64,000 bases of DNA. Origin: JADJOY01 sp046331705 [NCBI: bacterium] (GTDB lineage Bacteria > JADJOY01). Numbering within the stretch: the stretch's first letter is position 1; every line of letters begins with the position of its first letter. Where the stretch lies: positions 1-64,000 of the forward strand of contig JAXLQJ010000045.1 in assembly GCA_046331705.1 (NCBI GenBank), in the 5' to 3' direction. This document shows positions 37,456 through 44,976 of the stretch, in pieces. The translations under genes were made by a program, and so were the position numbers. The notes below the pieces were generated by a model that saw nothing but the letters and a program-made list of their open reading frames with translations, had not been told where the DNA came from and ran no database searches.

Positions 37456-37905
37456 ATGAACGCGCGTTCGCTGCTCGGGCTGATCGCGCTGGAGGCGGCG
37501 CTCACCGTCGCCGTGCTGCTCTACACACCACCGAGCCTGAGCCGCGTCGCGGCGGACGACTGCGATTCGGTGCGCGACGGGCTCGCCGTGCAGATCGGCA
37601 CCACGCTCGAGCTCGAGCTCCATCACGCCCGCACCGACCCGAGCGTCTCGCCCGCGGTCGCGGCGGTGCGCGGCGCGCAGCAACTCTGGGGCATCGTCCC
37701 GCCGAGCCCCAACGACTCGTCCCAACCGGCGTTCGCGATCGTGGAGAGCACCGACTTCGTGCCCATCAAGTCACGCGCCTGCACGGCGTACGTGCTCGCC
37801 GACCCGCGGCCAAACGCGACCGCCGTGGTCATTCGGCAGTTCGCGCGCGGCCAGATCGCCGAGATCGACGTGGAGCCGGGTCAACGGCTCGTCCCGCCCG
37901 CGTGA
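37456..37905 (+). CDS. Small membrane-anchored protein downstream of the pilin
   Basis: 149 residues. The N-terminus MNARSLLGLIALEAALTVAVLLY is a hydrophobic anchor or uncleaved signal; the rest is predicted outside the membrane. It has two cysteines (DDCDSV and SRACTAYV), possibly forming a disulfide. The gene begins 40 bp after the pilin stop on the same strand and is probably cotranscribed, so a role with that pilin is a reasonable guess. No family recognised. It is convergent with the gene on the other strand, 24 bp away. Confidence 0.62.
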   Translation: MNARSLLGLIALEAALTVAVLLYTPPSLSRVAADDCDSVRDGLAVQIGTTLELELHHARTDPSVSPAVAAVRGAQQLWGIVPPSPNDSSQPAFAIVESTDFVPIKSRACTAYVLADPRPNATAVVIRQFARGQIAEIDVEPGQRLVPPA

Positions 37906-37929
37906 GCCCACGCGAGCGCGCGACCACCG

Positions 37930-39111
37930 TCACGATCCGGGCCGCAGCCGCCCCTGCTCCCACACGGCGACCGTCTTGCCGCCGTGCTCGAAGCGCGCCG
38001 ACCGATAGCCCGCGGCGGCCACGGACTTCGTGAGCTCGAGCAGGCGTGCGCGATCGGTGTCGAAGTCCGACCACCAAGGGATCTCGACGACGTAGGCATC
38101 GCCCACCGCGTGCCCGTCGAGCGTGGAGAGCACGCGCGCTGCGTCGCCGCCATCCGGTGTCGTTCCCGTCGCCCGCCAATACTGGAACGCGATCGCGGCC
38201 GCCACCACGAGCGGCATCACTCCGAACGCGATCACCTTGAGCACGCCCACTTCCTTGGGCGAGAAGCGGACCTTGAGGCGTCCGACTCGAACCGCTTCGT
38301 CGCCGCGCGAGGGCGCGGGATGCGCGGCGCGCGCGTCGCGCTCGGCTCGCGACCGGTCCGCTTCGCGCGCCTTCTCGGGGCGCGGCGCCTCGGGGAGCGC
38401 GAGCGGCTCGCGCCGTCCCACGGTCGTCGCGTCGGTGTCGAGCGCCAGCGCCACGTTCGTCACCGCGACCTCGGCGAAGGTCGCGAGCGACGAGAGCTCG
38501 CGACCGAGCTTGCGCAGCGCGCCCTGAACCTCGCGGGGCGGATTTCCGGTGGCGCCGATCTCGGTGAGCCGGCGCTCGAGCTCGAGCAGCTCGCCGCTGG
38601 CCGCCTCGAGCGCTTCACGCTCTTCGGCGGTGAAACGCTCCAGGCGGAAACCTTGCGCGCTCAGGGCGTCGACGAGCCACATCTGCAACGCGAGCGCGTC
38701 GACGAAGGTCGCCGCGACGGGCTCGAGCGCGGGCTCCTCTCGAGGCGGCGGCTCGCTCGGCAAAGCCGGCTCGTCGGCGGCTTCGGCCACCTCCGTCTCG
38801 GACACGGCGACCACGTTCAGCACGTCCGTCGGCGCGTCCTGATCCACCGCGGCTTCGGTGACTTCGGGCGCCGCCTCGCCATCGATGGGCGCGGCGGGCG
38901 GGGAGGCGAGCGGGAGCTCCTCCTCGGCGGGCGCGGAAGCAACCGGCGGCGCGCCGAGGGCTTCGAGCAACCAGGTGCGCGACAGACCCGAGATCGGAGC
39001 GAGGCGGTGGCCGCGATAGGCGAAGCGCATTCGCGGCGCGTCGCTGGTCGCGAGCATGCCGCGGCCGGCGAAAAGCGCGCGACGGTACGGGCTCAGGTCG
39101 AGCTGTGCCAC
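37930..39111 (-). CDS. Single-pass membrane protein with proline/glutamate-rich linker
   Basis: 393 residues. GTG 39111 overlaps the end of the PilZ gene and has GGGAGAG just upstream. Residues 1-60 are a small basic N-terminal region, 65-140 an acidic Pro/Ala/Glu-rich linker, and 145-235 helical and probably coiled coil. One membrane helix (LKVIAFGVMPLVVAAAIAFQYW) lies at about 297-318. The last 70 residues form a small outside domain ending FEHGGKTVAVWEQGRLRPGS. That ending closely resembles the C-terminus of the protein at 58674-59939. It is translationally linked to the PilZ gene, suggesting c-di-GMP or pilus-related signalling, but this is inference. Confidence 0.68.
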   Translation of the reverse strand: MAQLDLSPYRRALFAGRGMLATSDAPRMRFAYRGHRLAPISGLSRTWLLEALGAPPVASAPAEEELPLASPPAAPIDGEAAPEVTEAAVDQDAPTDVLNVVAVSETEVAEAADEPALPSEPPPREEPALEPVAATFVDALALQMWLVDALSAQGFRLERFTAEEREALEAASGELLELERRLTEIGATGNPPREVQGALRKLGRELSSLATFAEVAVTNVALALDTDATTVGRREPLALPEAPRPEKAREADRSRAERDARAAHPAPSRGDEAVRVGRLKVRFSPKEVGVLKVIAFGVMPLVVAAAIAFQYWRATGTTPDGGDAARVLSTLDGHAVGDAYVVEIPWWSDFDTDRARLLELTKSVAAAGYRSARFEHGGKTVAVWEQGRLRPGS

Positions 39112-39584
39112 GCCTCTCCCGTCTCGTCGGCTTCCAGCCATTCGAGGCTCCGGTCCTCGCCAGCGGCGGGCGGCGGTTCCTTGCCGAAGGGCCACTCGAG
39201 CTGACCGTCACGCGTGATGGCCGCGGGCGCCGAGTAGTCGTCGATGAAGCGCTCGATCCGCTGCCGCAGCTCGTCGGGCGGATCGACGAGCTGCGCGCCG
39301 AATCCGTGCACCACCTCGGTGCCCGAGCGACGATTGAGGTACACGATCCGGACTACCGCGCGAGCCTCGCCGAGCTCGGCGCCCAGTGGCACCTCCAGGA
39401 TCACGCGGGTGTTCATCTGGAACAGCACGTCGGTCTGCACGAACGCGCCGTCGGCACTGAGCGACGTGGCGACACCCAGGTGGTACTGCGCGCCGTCGGC
39501 GCTGAAGCGGGCGCGCAACGACACCTCGCGGCGGCGATAGCGCCGCTGCGGCGAGTGCTCGAGCTTTCCGTCCTTGGTGGTCAT
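39093..39584 (-). CDS. PilZ domain protein
   Basis: 163 residues. Residues 12-105 fit the PilZ fold: an RRYRRREVSLRARF start with the RxxxR pattern and a TSLSADGAFVQT segment corresponding to the [DN]xSxxG motif. The first position is Thr/Ser rather than Asp or Asn, so c-di-GMP binding is possible but not certain. The end is a charged tail. No signal or membrane segment, so it is cytoplasmic. Its 3' end overlaps the start of the single-pass membrane protein gene by 19 bp, which points to coupled synthesis. Confidence 0.78.
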   Translation of the reverse strand: MTTKDGKLEHSPQRRYRRREVSLRARFSADGAQYHLGVATSLSADGAFVQTDVLFQMNTRVILEVPLGAELGEARAVVRIVYLNRRSGTEVVHGFGAQLVDPPDELRQRIERFIDDYSAPAAITRDGQLEWPFGKEPPPAAGEDRSLEWLEADETGEAWHSST

Positions 39585-39658
39585 GGCGCGTGTGGGTCGC
39601 GCGCCATCGTAGCCGGGCGACGTTCGGTTTTCATCCGGCGCCGGGCCATTCTGTCGGC

Positions 39659-40156
39659 GTGGACGGGGTCAGCGCGTATCTCGGACTGGGCTCGAACCTC
39701 GGCGATCGGCTCGCGCGGATCGAGGAGGCGTGCGCGAGGCTGCGCGCCACGACGCGAATCTCGGCGCTCGAGTGTTCGCCGGTCTACGAGACTGCGCCGG
39801 TCGGCGGACCGGCCCAAGCGTGCTTCCTGAACGCCGTCGCGCGGATCGAGACCACGCTCGCGCCACGCGCGCTGCTCGTCGCGTGCCTCGCGATCGAGCA
39901 AGACATGGGGCGCGTGCGCGAAGCTCGCAACGGCCCGCGCACCATCGATCTCGACGTGCTGCTCTACGCGGATCGGGTGGTGGCCGAGCCCCAGTTGACC
40001 ATCCCGCATCCGCGGCTCTGCGAGCGCCGCTTCGTGCTCGCGCCGCTGGCCGACCTGGCCGCCGACCTGGTGCCGCCGAACGCGCAACACACGGTCCGCC
40101 AGCTGCTCGCGCTGCTGCCGCCGAGCGACGCCTGGGTGCGTCGCTTTCCGCGCTGA
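39659..40156 (+). CDS. folK: 2-amino-4-hydroxy-6-hydroxymethyldihydropteridine pyrophosphokinase
   Basis: 165 residues, normal for HPPK, which pyrophosphorylates 6-hydroxymethyl-7,8-dihydropterin in folate synthesis. Motifs are complete: YLGLGSNLGDR at the N-terminus, SPVYETAPVG, FLNAV, IEQDMGRVRE, and the metal/ATP-binding NGPRTIDLDVLLY, followed by IPHPRLCERRFVLAPL. GTG 39659 gives the shortest leader before the family N-terminus. It is a lone folate gene here, divergent from the PilZ gene. Confidence 0.92.
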   Translation: MDGVSAYLGLGSNLGDRLARIEEACARLRATTRISALECSPVYETAPVGGPAQACFLNAVARIETTLAPRALLVACLAIEQDMGRVREARNGPRTIDLDVLLYADRVVAEPQLTIPHPRLCERRFVLAPLADLAADLVPPNAQHTVRQLLALLPPSDAWVRRFPR

Positions 40157-40238
40157 GCGGCGCCTCGAAGGTCCAGGCTGAGCCCGCGACGGGCGATGCG
40201 AGCGGTCGCTGCGCGGCAGCGAGCCCGCCCCTCGACCC

Positions 40239-40736
40239 TCACGGGACGAGATCGCCTCGCGCCACCCGCAGCCGCAAGCGGTGCTGCTCCGGCAGCTGCC
40301 AGCGCTCCGCGGCCTCGAGCAGCAAGCCGAGATAGCGCCGCGACGGCGGTTGACCGGGACGCGGCCAACGCGCTCGGTAATGCCACGCCGTCACGGTCTC
40401 GCCGTCGTCGCGGCGCACCGTGCTCGAGACACGCAGATACGTGACGCCCTTGCCCTCCATGCGATCCAGCCGACGCAGCTCGGACGCCGTGATGCGATAG
40501 AGGACGCCCGGCACGACGCTTCCCGCCTTCGCGCGCACGTTCGCGAACGCACGCTCGCGAAACGGCAACCCGGGCGCGTCGAAAGCGAATCGATGGTCGA
40601 GGAGAATCGCTCGCTCGGCGCTCACCGGATGAATCCGGCGGCGCTCCACCAGCACGCGCTCGTTCATGTTCGCGCCGAACGCGAAGTACCAGACGAGCTC
40701 GGCGCCGGAACCGGCGGCGCGTGGGCTGCGCGTCAC
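40239..40736 (-). CDS. Gamma-glutamylcyclotransferase-like (GGCT fold) protein
   Basis: 165 residues. VWYFAFGANMNERVL corresponds to the GGCT signature YxxYGSN with YFAFGAN here, and LDRMEGKG carries the candidate catalytic glutamate. The remaining strands (VPGVLYRITASELRRLD, then VTAWHYRA) fit the BtrG/YtfP barrel. Such proteins cleave gamma-glutamyl amines or related compounds to 5-oxoproline; the substrate here is unknown. The Ser-to-Ala change in the signature is a departure from the commonest form. Its start at 40736 lies close to the RRM gene's hairpin. Confidence 0.8.
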   Translation of the reverse strand: MTRSPRAAGSGAELVWYFAFGANMNERVLVERRRIHPVSAERAILLDHRFAFDAPGLPFRERAFANVRAKAGSVVPGVLYRITASELRRLDRMEGKGVTYLRVSSTVRRDDGETVTAWHYRARWPRPGQPPSRRYLGLLLEAAERWQLPEQHRLRLRVARGDLVP

Positions 40737-40789
40737 GCGCCACGCCCCCGAGGCGCGTCGGCGCCGCGCACGCGGGCCCGGGAGACGAT

Positions 40790-40820
40790 CACGCCTCCCG
40801 GGCGGAACCCGAGAGGCGTG
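40790..40820 (-). terminator. Strong hairpin downstream of the RRM gene
   Basis: CACGCCTC (40790-40797) pairs with GAGGCGTG (40813-40820), and inside it CGGG (40799-40802) pairs with CCCG (40808-40811) around a short loop. It lies about 40 bp beyond the stop of the RRM gene on the minus strand. There is no T-run after it, so termination would be Rho-aided, or the hairpin may stabilise the 3' end. Confidence 0.45.
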
Positions 40821-40859
40821 CGGGAAGGCGGTCGAAACGAAGCAGGAAGAGGAAGTCGC

Positions 40860-41240
40860 TCAGTACGGCCGGCGTCCGCCGCCGCCCGGACCACCGCGTG
40901 AGCCGCCGCGGCCACCGCGGTCGCCGCGATCGCCACGGTCGCCGCCGTAGCCACCACCGCCGCCTCCACCGCCACCGCCGCGCTCACCGCCCCGTCGGTC
41001 GATCGCGAAATCGACGCGAATGGTGCGACCGCCGAGCTCGGCGCCGTTCATCGCGCGCTTCGCTTCCTCGGCGGCGGCATCCTCGGTGTAGCTCACGAAT
41101 CCGAAGCCCTTGGACCGCCCCGTGTCGCGATCCATCACGACCTTGGCTTCGGTCACCGAACCATAGGCTTCGAACGCCTGCCGCAGGCCCGCGTCGTCCG
41201 TGCCCCACGCCAAACCACCGACAAACAGCTTCTTGGGCAT
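40860..41240 (-). CDS. RRM RNA-binding protein with Gly/Arg tail
   Basis: 126 residues. Residues 1-80 are one RNA recognition motif: RNP2 LFVGGLAW and RNP1 KGFGFVSY, with the usual alpha-beta pattern between. Residues 83-126 are a Gly/Arg/Asp-rich tail (runs of glycine, then RGDRGDRGGRGG), as in bacterial and cyanobacterial Rbp cold-inducible proteins. It binds RNA in the cytoplasm. GAGGAGAG precedes the ATG. A leader longer than 200 bp is available upstream. Confidence 0.9.
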   Translation of the reverse strand: MPKKLFVGGLAWGTDDAGLRQAFEAYGSVTEAKVVMDRDTGRSKGFGFVSYTEDAAAEEAKRAMNGAELGGRTIRVDFAIDRRGGERGGGGGGGGGGYGGDRGDRGDRGGRGGSRGGPGGGGRRPY

Positions 41241-41576
41241 ACTTCACTCTCCTCGACCGCGAGCAGCACCGAGCGACGGCCTGAGCGGTCGTGCAAGCAA
41301 CGGAATCGAAGTTGTGGAAAAGCTCACGAAGGAAGGAACTACGCGGAAGGCCGGAGGCGTGATCGCATTAGCCGCGCACGAGAGCGGGATCGGAATCAAG
41401 CGCGTATGCCGCGGAAACCCGTCGAATTGCAAACATGGTCACCGATCCCCGCTCCACGTGTCAAGCAAAAAATCGCTGGGCGCGGCGCCCGGAACTCGTC
41501 AATCTGCGGCCAAACGACGGTGATTCGAGGATCGTCTGCGAGGAGGCGTGGCGATCGTCCACGCGGGAGGCCGGAC
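41241..41576. other. 336-bp intergenic region between divergent RRM and DUF547 genes
   Basis: This stretch is less GC-rich than its surroundings and contains an A6 run near 41467. It must hold promoters for both genes, but I find no pair of hexamers with good spacing and no stem-loop. A 107-codon open frame crossing it on the plus strand overlaps the RRM gene antisense and has no ribosome site, so I do not call it a gene. Confidence 0.4.
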
Positions 41577-42413
41577 ATGCACGTGACGAGCGCGCGAGGC
41601 ATCACGAACGACGGCGCGATGCGAAAAACCACGATTCGGCGCCCGCTGGCGCGGCGACTCGCGCTCGTGGCGCTCGCGCTGCTCGCGAGCGGCGCGCGCG
41701 CGCGGGCCGCCACGTTCGACCACGAGCACACGGCGTGGTCGGCCGAGCTCGCTCGTTTCGTCGCCGACGGCCGCGTCGACTACGCGCGTTGGGGCAACCA
41801 GGGACGTCCGGGCTTGACCGACTACCTCGCGACCCTCGCGAGCGTCGGGCCCGACGACTACGCCGCCATGACTCGCGAACAGCGACTCGCGTTCTGGATC
41901 AACGCCTACAACGCGTACATGGTGAAACAGGTGCTCGATCACTACCCGCTGGAAAGCGTGCGCTCGATCGGGCTGCTGCCGTTCGCAGCGTTCAAGGACT
42001 CGTTCATCCCCATGGAGCGCTTGCGCGGAAGCAAGCTCTCCCTCGACGACATCGAGCATCGGATCTTGCGCAAGGAGCTCGGCGAGCCGCTGATTCATTT
42101 CGGGATCGTGTGCGCCTCCCGGAGTTGCCCGGCGTTGCGCAGCGAGGCCTATCGAGCGAGCACGGTGCTCTCCCAGCTCGAAGACGCCGCGCGCCGCTTC
42201 CTCGCAGACACCACGAAGAATCGCGTCCTCGGCGACGGCGCGCGAGTGGGCTTGTCCTCGATCTTCAAGTGGTTCCGCGAGGACTTCGAGAAGACCGGCA
42301 CGCTGGCGCAGTTCGTGGCGAGGTACGCGCCGCCACCGCTCGCCGCCGCGCTTGCCAAGCCCGACGTCGAGATCGAGTTCCTCGACTACGACTGGAGCCT
42401 GAACGGCCCCTGA
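41577..42413 (+). CDS. DUF547 domain secreted protein
   Basis: 278 residues. ATG 41577 has GGGAGG six bases upstream; a second ATG at 41619 sits closer to the signal core. The signal (ARRLALVALALLASGARARA) is followed by DUF547: FWINAYNAYMVKQVLDHYPLESVRSI, LSLDDIEHRILRK, and IHFGIVCASRSCPALRSEAY, where the Asn, His and Cys are conserved in the family. DUF547 has a protease-like arrangement but no proven activity that I know of. It is probably periplasmic. Confidence 0.87.
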   Translation: MHVTSARGITNDGAMRKTTIRRPLARRLALVALALLASGARARAATFDHEHTAWSAELARFVADGRVDYARWGNQGRPGLTDYLATLASVGPDDYAAMTREQRLAFWINAYNAYMVKQVLDHYPLESVRSIGLLPFAAFKDSFIPMERLRGSKLSLDDIEHRILRKELGEPLIHFGIVCASRSCPALRSEAYRASTVLSQLEDAARRFLADTTKNRVLGDGARVGLSSIFKWFREDFEKTGTLAQFVARYAPPPLAAALAKPDVEIEFLDYDWSLNGP

Positions 42414-42509
42414 GCTCGCGGATCGACCCGGGTCGTACAGCCGGTCAGGCTCGGCGTGTCGAGTCCGAGCGGTGTCGGTGGGCGGCTCGTTCGTAGTACG
42501 TTTCGCGGC

Positions 42510-43538
42510 ATGAGTTGCACGCTCTCGAGGTTTCGTCACGCCGGGCTCGCGTCCGCCATTCTCCTCGCGTTGCTCGCCGGTGCGCCCGACGCGTGGTGCG
42601 GCGAGACGATCTTCGAAGACGACTTCAACCAGGGCGGCACCTGCGCCTGGTCCTCGGGCGCGGGCAACCCGAGCACGATCCGCAGCTTCTGCGTACGCAC
42701 TCCCTCGATCACCCTCGCCCCCGGTGACCTGCTGCTCGCCTGCTACTACTTCCGCACGCCCAACACGGAGACCGTGGGCATCCGGAGCTGGTCGTCCGAG
42801 CTCGAGGGCGGCGTCCTGCACGCGCTCGTCTACGCGACGCGCGACACTCAGCAGACACCCATCGAGCGCCAGCCCCCGGGAACGGTCTCGACGAGCGTCT
42901 GCGGCATCGCGGACACCAGCGGCAACGCCACCTACGCAAGCTGGGTCTACGGTGCCCACGACCCGCTCGCCACGCTCGACCTTCCCGCCGACGACGGCAG
43001 CGGCAAGCCGCTCGCCCAGGAGCTCGCACCGGCGCAGCCGCTCTTCGTCGAGATGCTCCTGAGCAACCCCAGCGATGTGCCGATCCAGGCGTACGTGACA
43101 CTCGGTGCCACCGCCGTCGCGCCCGCGGTGCCGTACACGCGCACCGACACCTACCTCACGTACTCGGCAAGCATCAACATTCCGCCGGACGGCGTCCCGC
43201 ACACGGTGAGCGCCGCGTGCAACGCGCCTACGGGGGTCCAGTTCTGGAGGCTCTCGACGGAGACCCACTCCCACGCGACCGAGGCGAAGCTCAAGAACGG
43301 GCTGACGCCGCTGGTGGTCAGCACCGACTGGGAGCACCCGAGCGCCCAGGAATATTCCGCACCCGGCTTCTACTCGTTCGCCGGCGGCTCGCTCGGCTAT
43401 TCCTGCACCTACGTCAACGTCTCGGGGCAGCCCATCACCACGGGCAACGCCCTCACGGACGAGATCTGCGTCGGTATCGGCCACTTCTTCCCGGCCACGC
43501 GACCGTATCTCTGCTTCAACAGCACCGGCCCACTGTGA
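42510..43538 (+). CDS. PHM-fold secreted protein with lost copper ligands
   Basis: 342 residues with a signal peptide (residues 1-30). The chain aligns with the two-domain copper monooxygenase fold of peptidylglycine hydroxylase. Domain 1: ITLAPGDLLLACYYF and GGVLHALVYAT at 101-110. Domain 2: ETHSHATEAKL at 251-261, TDWEHPSAQEY, then SCTYVNVSGQ and TDEICVGIGHFFPA. In active enzymes domain 1 has paired HH and HYNNP and domain 2 has HxH and DEMC. Here these are LH (103-104), LLSNP (183-187), HSH (253-255, kept) and DEIC (Ile319). Both copper sites are therefore probably impaired. It precedes the ECF41-linked genes but has its own start and is 83 bp away. Confidence 0.72.
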   Translation: MSCTLSRFRHAGLASAILLALLAGAPDAWCGETIFEDDFNQGGTCAWSSGAGNPSTIRSFCVRTPSITLAPGDLLLACYYFRTPNTETVGIRSWSSELEGGVLHALVYATRDTQQTPIERQPPGTVSTSVCGIADTSGNATYASWVYGAHDPLATLDLPADDGSGKPLAQELAPAQPLFVEMLLSNPSDVPIQAYVTLGATAVAPAVPYTRTDTYLTYSASINIPPDGVPHTVSAACNAPTGVQFWRLSTETHSHATEAKLKNGLTPLVVSTDWEHPSAQEYSAPGFYSFAGGSLGYSCTYVNVSGQPITTGNALTDEICVGIGHFFPATRPYLCFNSTGPL

Positions 43539-43570
43539 GCGAGGCGCCGTGAGCGAGTACCGCCGCCACC

Positions 43571-43597
43571 TGTAACCTTTCGGCGGCCTCGGACGTG
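43571..43597 (+). promoter_or_regulatory. Candidate ECF41-type promoter
   Basis: TGTAACC (43571-43577), 16 bp, then CGTG (43594-43597). The published ECF41 target motif, as I recall it, is TGTCACA-N16-CGTC; this site matches 8 of 11 defined bases with exact spacing. It lies directly upstream of the ribosome site (AAAGGAGG) of the FAD oxidoreductase gene, which precedes an ECF41-like sigma gene. That is the autoregulated arrangement described for this family. Confidence 0.5.
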
Positions 43598-43621
43598 GAG
43601 CGAGCAAAGGAGGCTCGATCC

Positions 43622-44947
43622 ATGCACGAGCGGAATGGGATCGTTCGAGAAGCACAGGATGTGGTCGTGGTGGGCGGCGGGCTCGCGGGACTCGCCGCGG
43701 CGGCCTACCTGGCGCGCGCGGGGCTCGCCGTCACGGTATTGGAGCGCGGAGCGACGCTGGGCGGCCGAGCGGACACGCACGTCCGCGATGGCTTTCATCT
43801 CAATCTCGGGCCGCACGCGCTCTATCGGGCGGGCGCGGCGCACGCCGTGCTCACGGAGCTGGGCGTGCCGCTGAGCGGCGCGACTCCGCCGAGCGACGGC
43901 TGGGCGCTCTTCGCGGACGAGCTGGTGCCGTTGCCGAGCGGACCGCGAACCCTGCTCACGAGCCCGATCGCGAGCGCGCGGGGAAAGCTCGAGATCGCCA
44001 AGTTCCTCGCGATGCTCACGTCGGGCGCGGTGAGCTCCGACGGTTGGGCGGCGACCTCGGTGGCCGCGTGGCTCGACGCGCACCTCCACGAGGCTTCCGC
44101 GCGCACCTTCGCCGAAGCGTTCCTGCGGCTCTCGACCTACGCGAACGCGCCCGAGCTCTCGAGCGCCGGAGCGGCGCTCGGCCAGCTGCGGCGCGCGATG
44201 CGAGGTGGTGTCCTCTATCTCGATGGCGGATGGAAGCAGCTGGTCGAGGGCCTCGCGGCCATCGCCGCGCGCGCCGGAGCCGCCATCCGCACGGACGCGG
44301 CGGTGGAATCGGTGCGCTCCACGGGGAGGGGCTTTCGCGTCGAGCTCCGATCCGGCGCGGAGATCGAGACCCGGGCCGTCGTGGTCGCAGGAAGCCCCGA
44401 GCTCGCGGCTCGCCTGGCCGACGGTTCGCCCGCGCTCGATCGCGCGGCGGCGGACGCGGTGCCCGTGACGGCCGCGTGTCTCGACGTGGCGCTCGAGTCC
44501 TTGCCCGAGCCCACGCGAACGTTCGCGATCGGCTTCGATCGTCCGCTCTATTTCTCCGTTCACAGCAAGTCGGCGGCGCTCGCCCCCGCCGGCGGCGCCG
44601 TGATCCACGTGGCGAAATACCTGGCTCCCCACGGCTCGCCGGACGCGTCGGGCGAGCGCGCCGAGCTCGAAGCGTGGCTCGATCGGCTCCAACCGGGCTG
44701 GCGAGCGCGTGTCGTGCACCAGCGCTACTTGAGGCGCATGGTCGTGCAGCACGATCTCGTTCACGCGAGCCGCGGCGGGCTCGCGGGCCGACCAGCGGCG
44801 GAGGTGCCCGATCGACCGGGCTTCTTCGTCGCCGGCGATTGGACCGGGCCGGGCGGCTTCCTGGCCGACGCGAGCCTCGCCAGCGCACGGCGAGCGGCGA
44901 GCGTCGTCCGGACCCATCTGGCGGGCCGCACGCGGGCGGCCGCCTGA
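43622..44947 (+). CDS. FAD-dependent oxidoreductase (phytoene dehydrogenase/amine oxidase type)
   Basis: 441 residues. ATG 43622 has GGAGG eight bases upstream. The N-terminus holds the Rossmann dinucleotide motif (VVVVGGGLAGLAAAAYLARAG then VTVLERGATLGGRADT), the GR-x-D/E continuation typical of carotenoid desaturase and monoamine oxidase-like enzymes. The C-terminus has the second FAD contact FFVAGDWTGPGGFLADASLASARRAA. There is no signal peptide. It is followed by the ECF41-type sigma factor 29 bp downstream; ECF41 sigma genes are typically linked to oxidoreductases, carboxymuconolactone decarboxylases or epimerases. The substrate is unknown. Confidence 0.85.
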   Translation: MHERNGIVREAQDVVVVGGGLAGLAAAAYLARAGLAVTVLERGATLGGRADTHVRDGFHLNLGPHALYRAGAAHAVLTELGVPLSGATPPSDGWALFADELVPLPSGPRTLLTSPIASARGKLEIAKFLAMLTSGAVSSDGWAATSVAAWLDAHLHEASARTFAEAFLRLSTYANAPELSSAGAALGQLRRAMRGGVLYLDGGWKQLVEGLAAIAARAGAAIRTDAAVESVRSTGRGFRVELRSGAEIETRAVVVAGSPELAARLADGSPALDRAAADAVPVTAACLDVALESLPEPTRTFAIGFDRPLYFSVHSKSAALAPAGGAVIHVAKYLAPHGSPDASGERAELEAWLDRLQPGWRARVVHQRYLRRMVVQHDLVHASRGGLAGRPAAEVPDRPGFFVAGDWTGPGGFLADASLASARRAASVVRTHLAGRTRAAA

Positions 44948-44976
44948 GCCCCCGCGCGCAACGGGAGGCTGCCATC

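Noticed and set aside
41200-41523. A 107-codon plus-strand open frame between the RRM and DUF547 genes
   Set aside because: No ribosome site, it starts inside the RRM gene antisense, and its composition is not protein-like.
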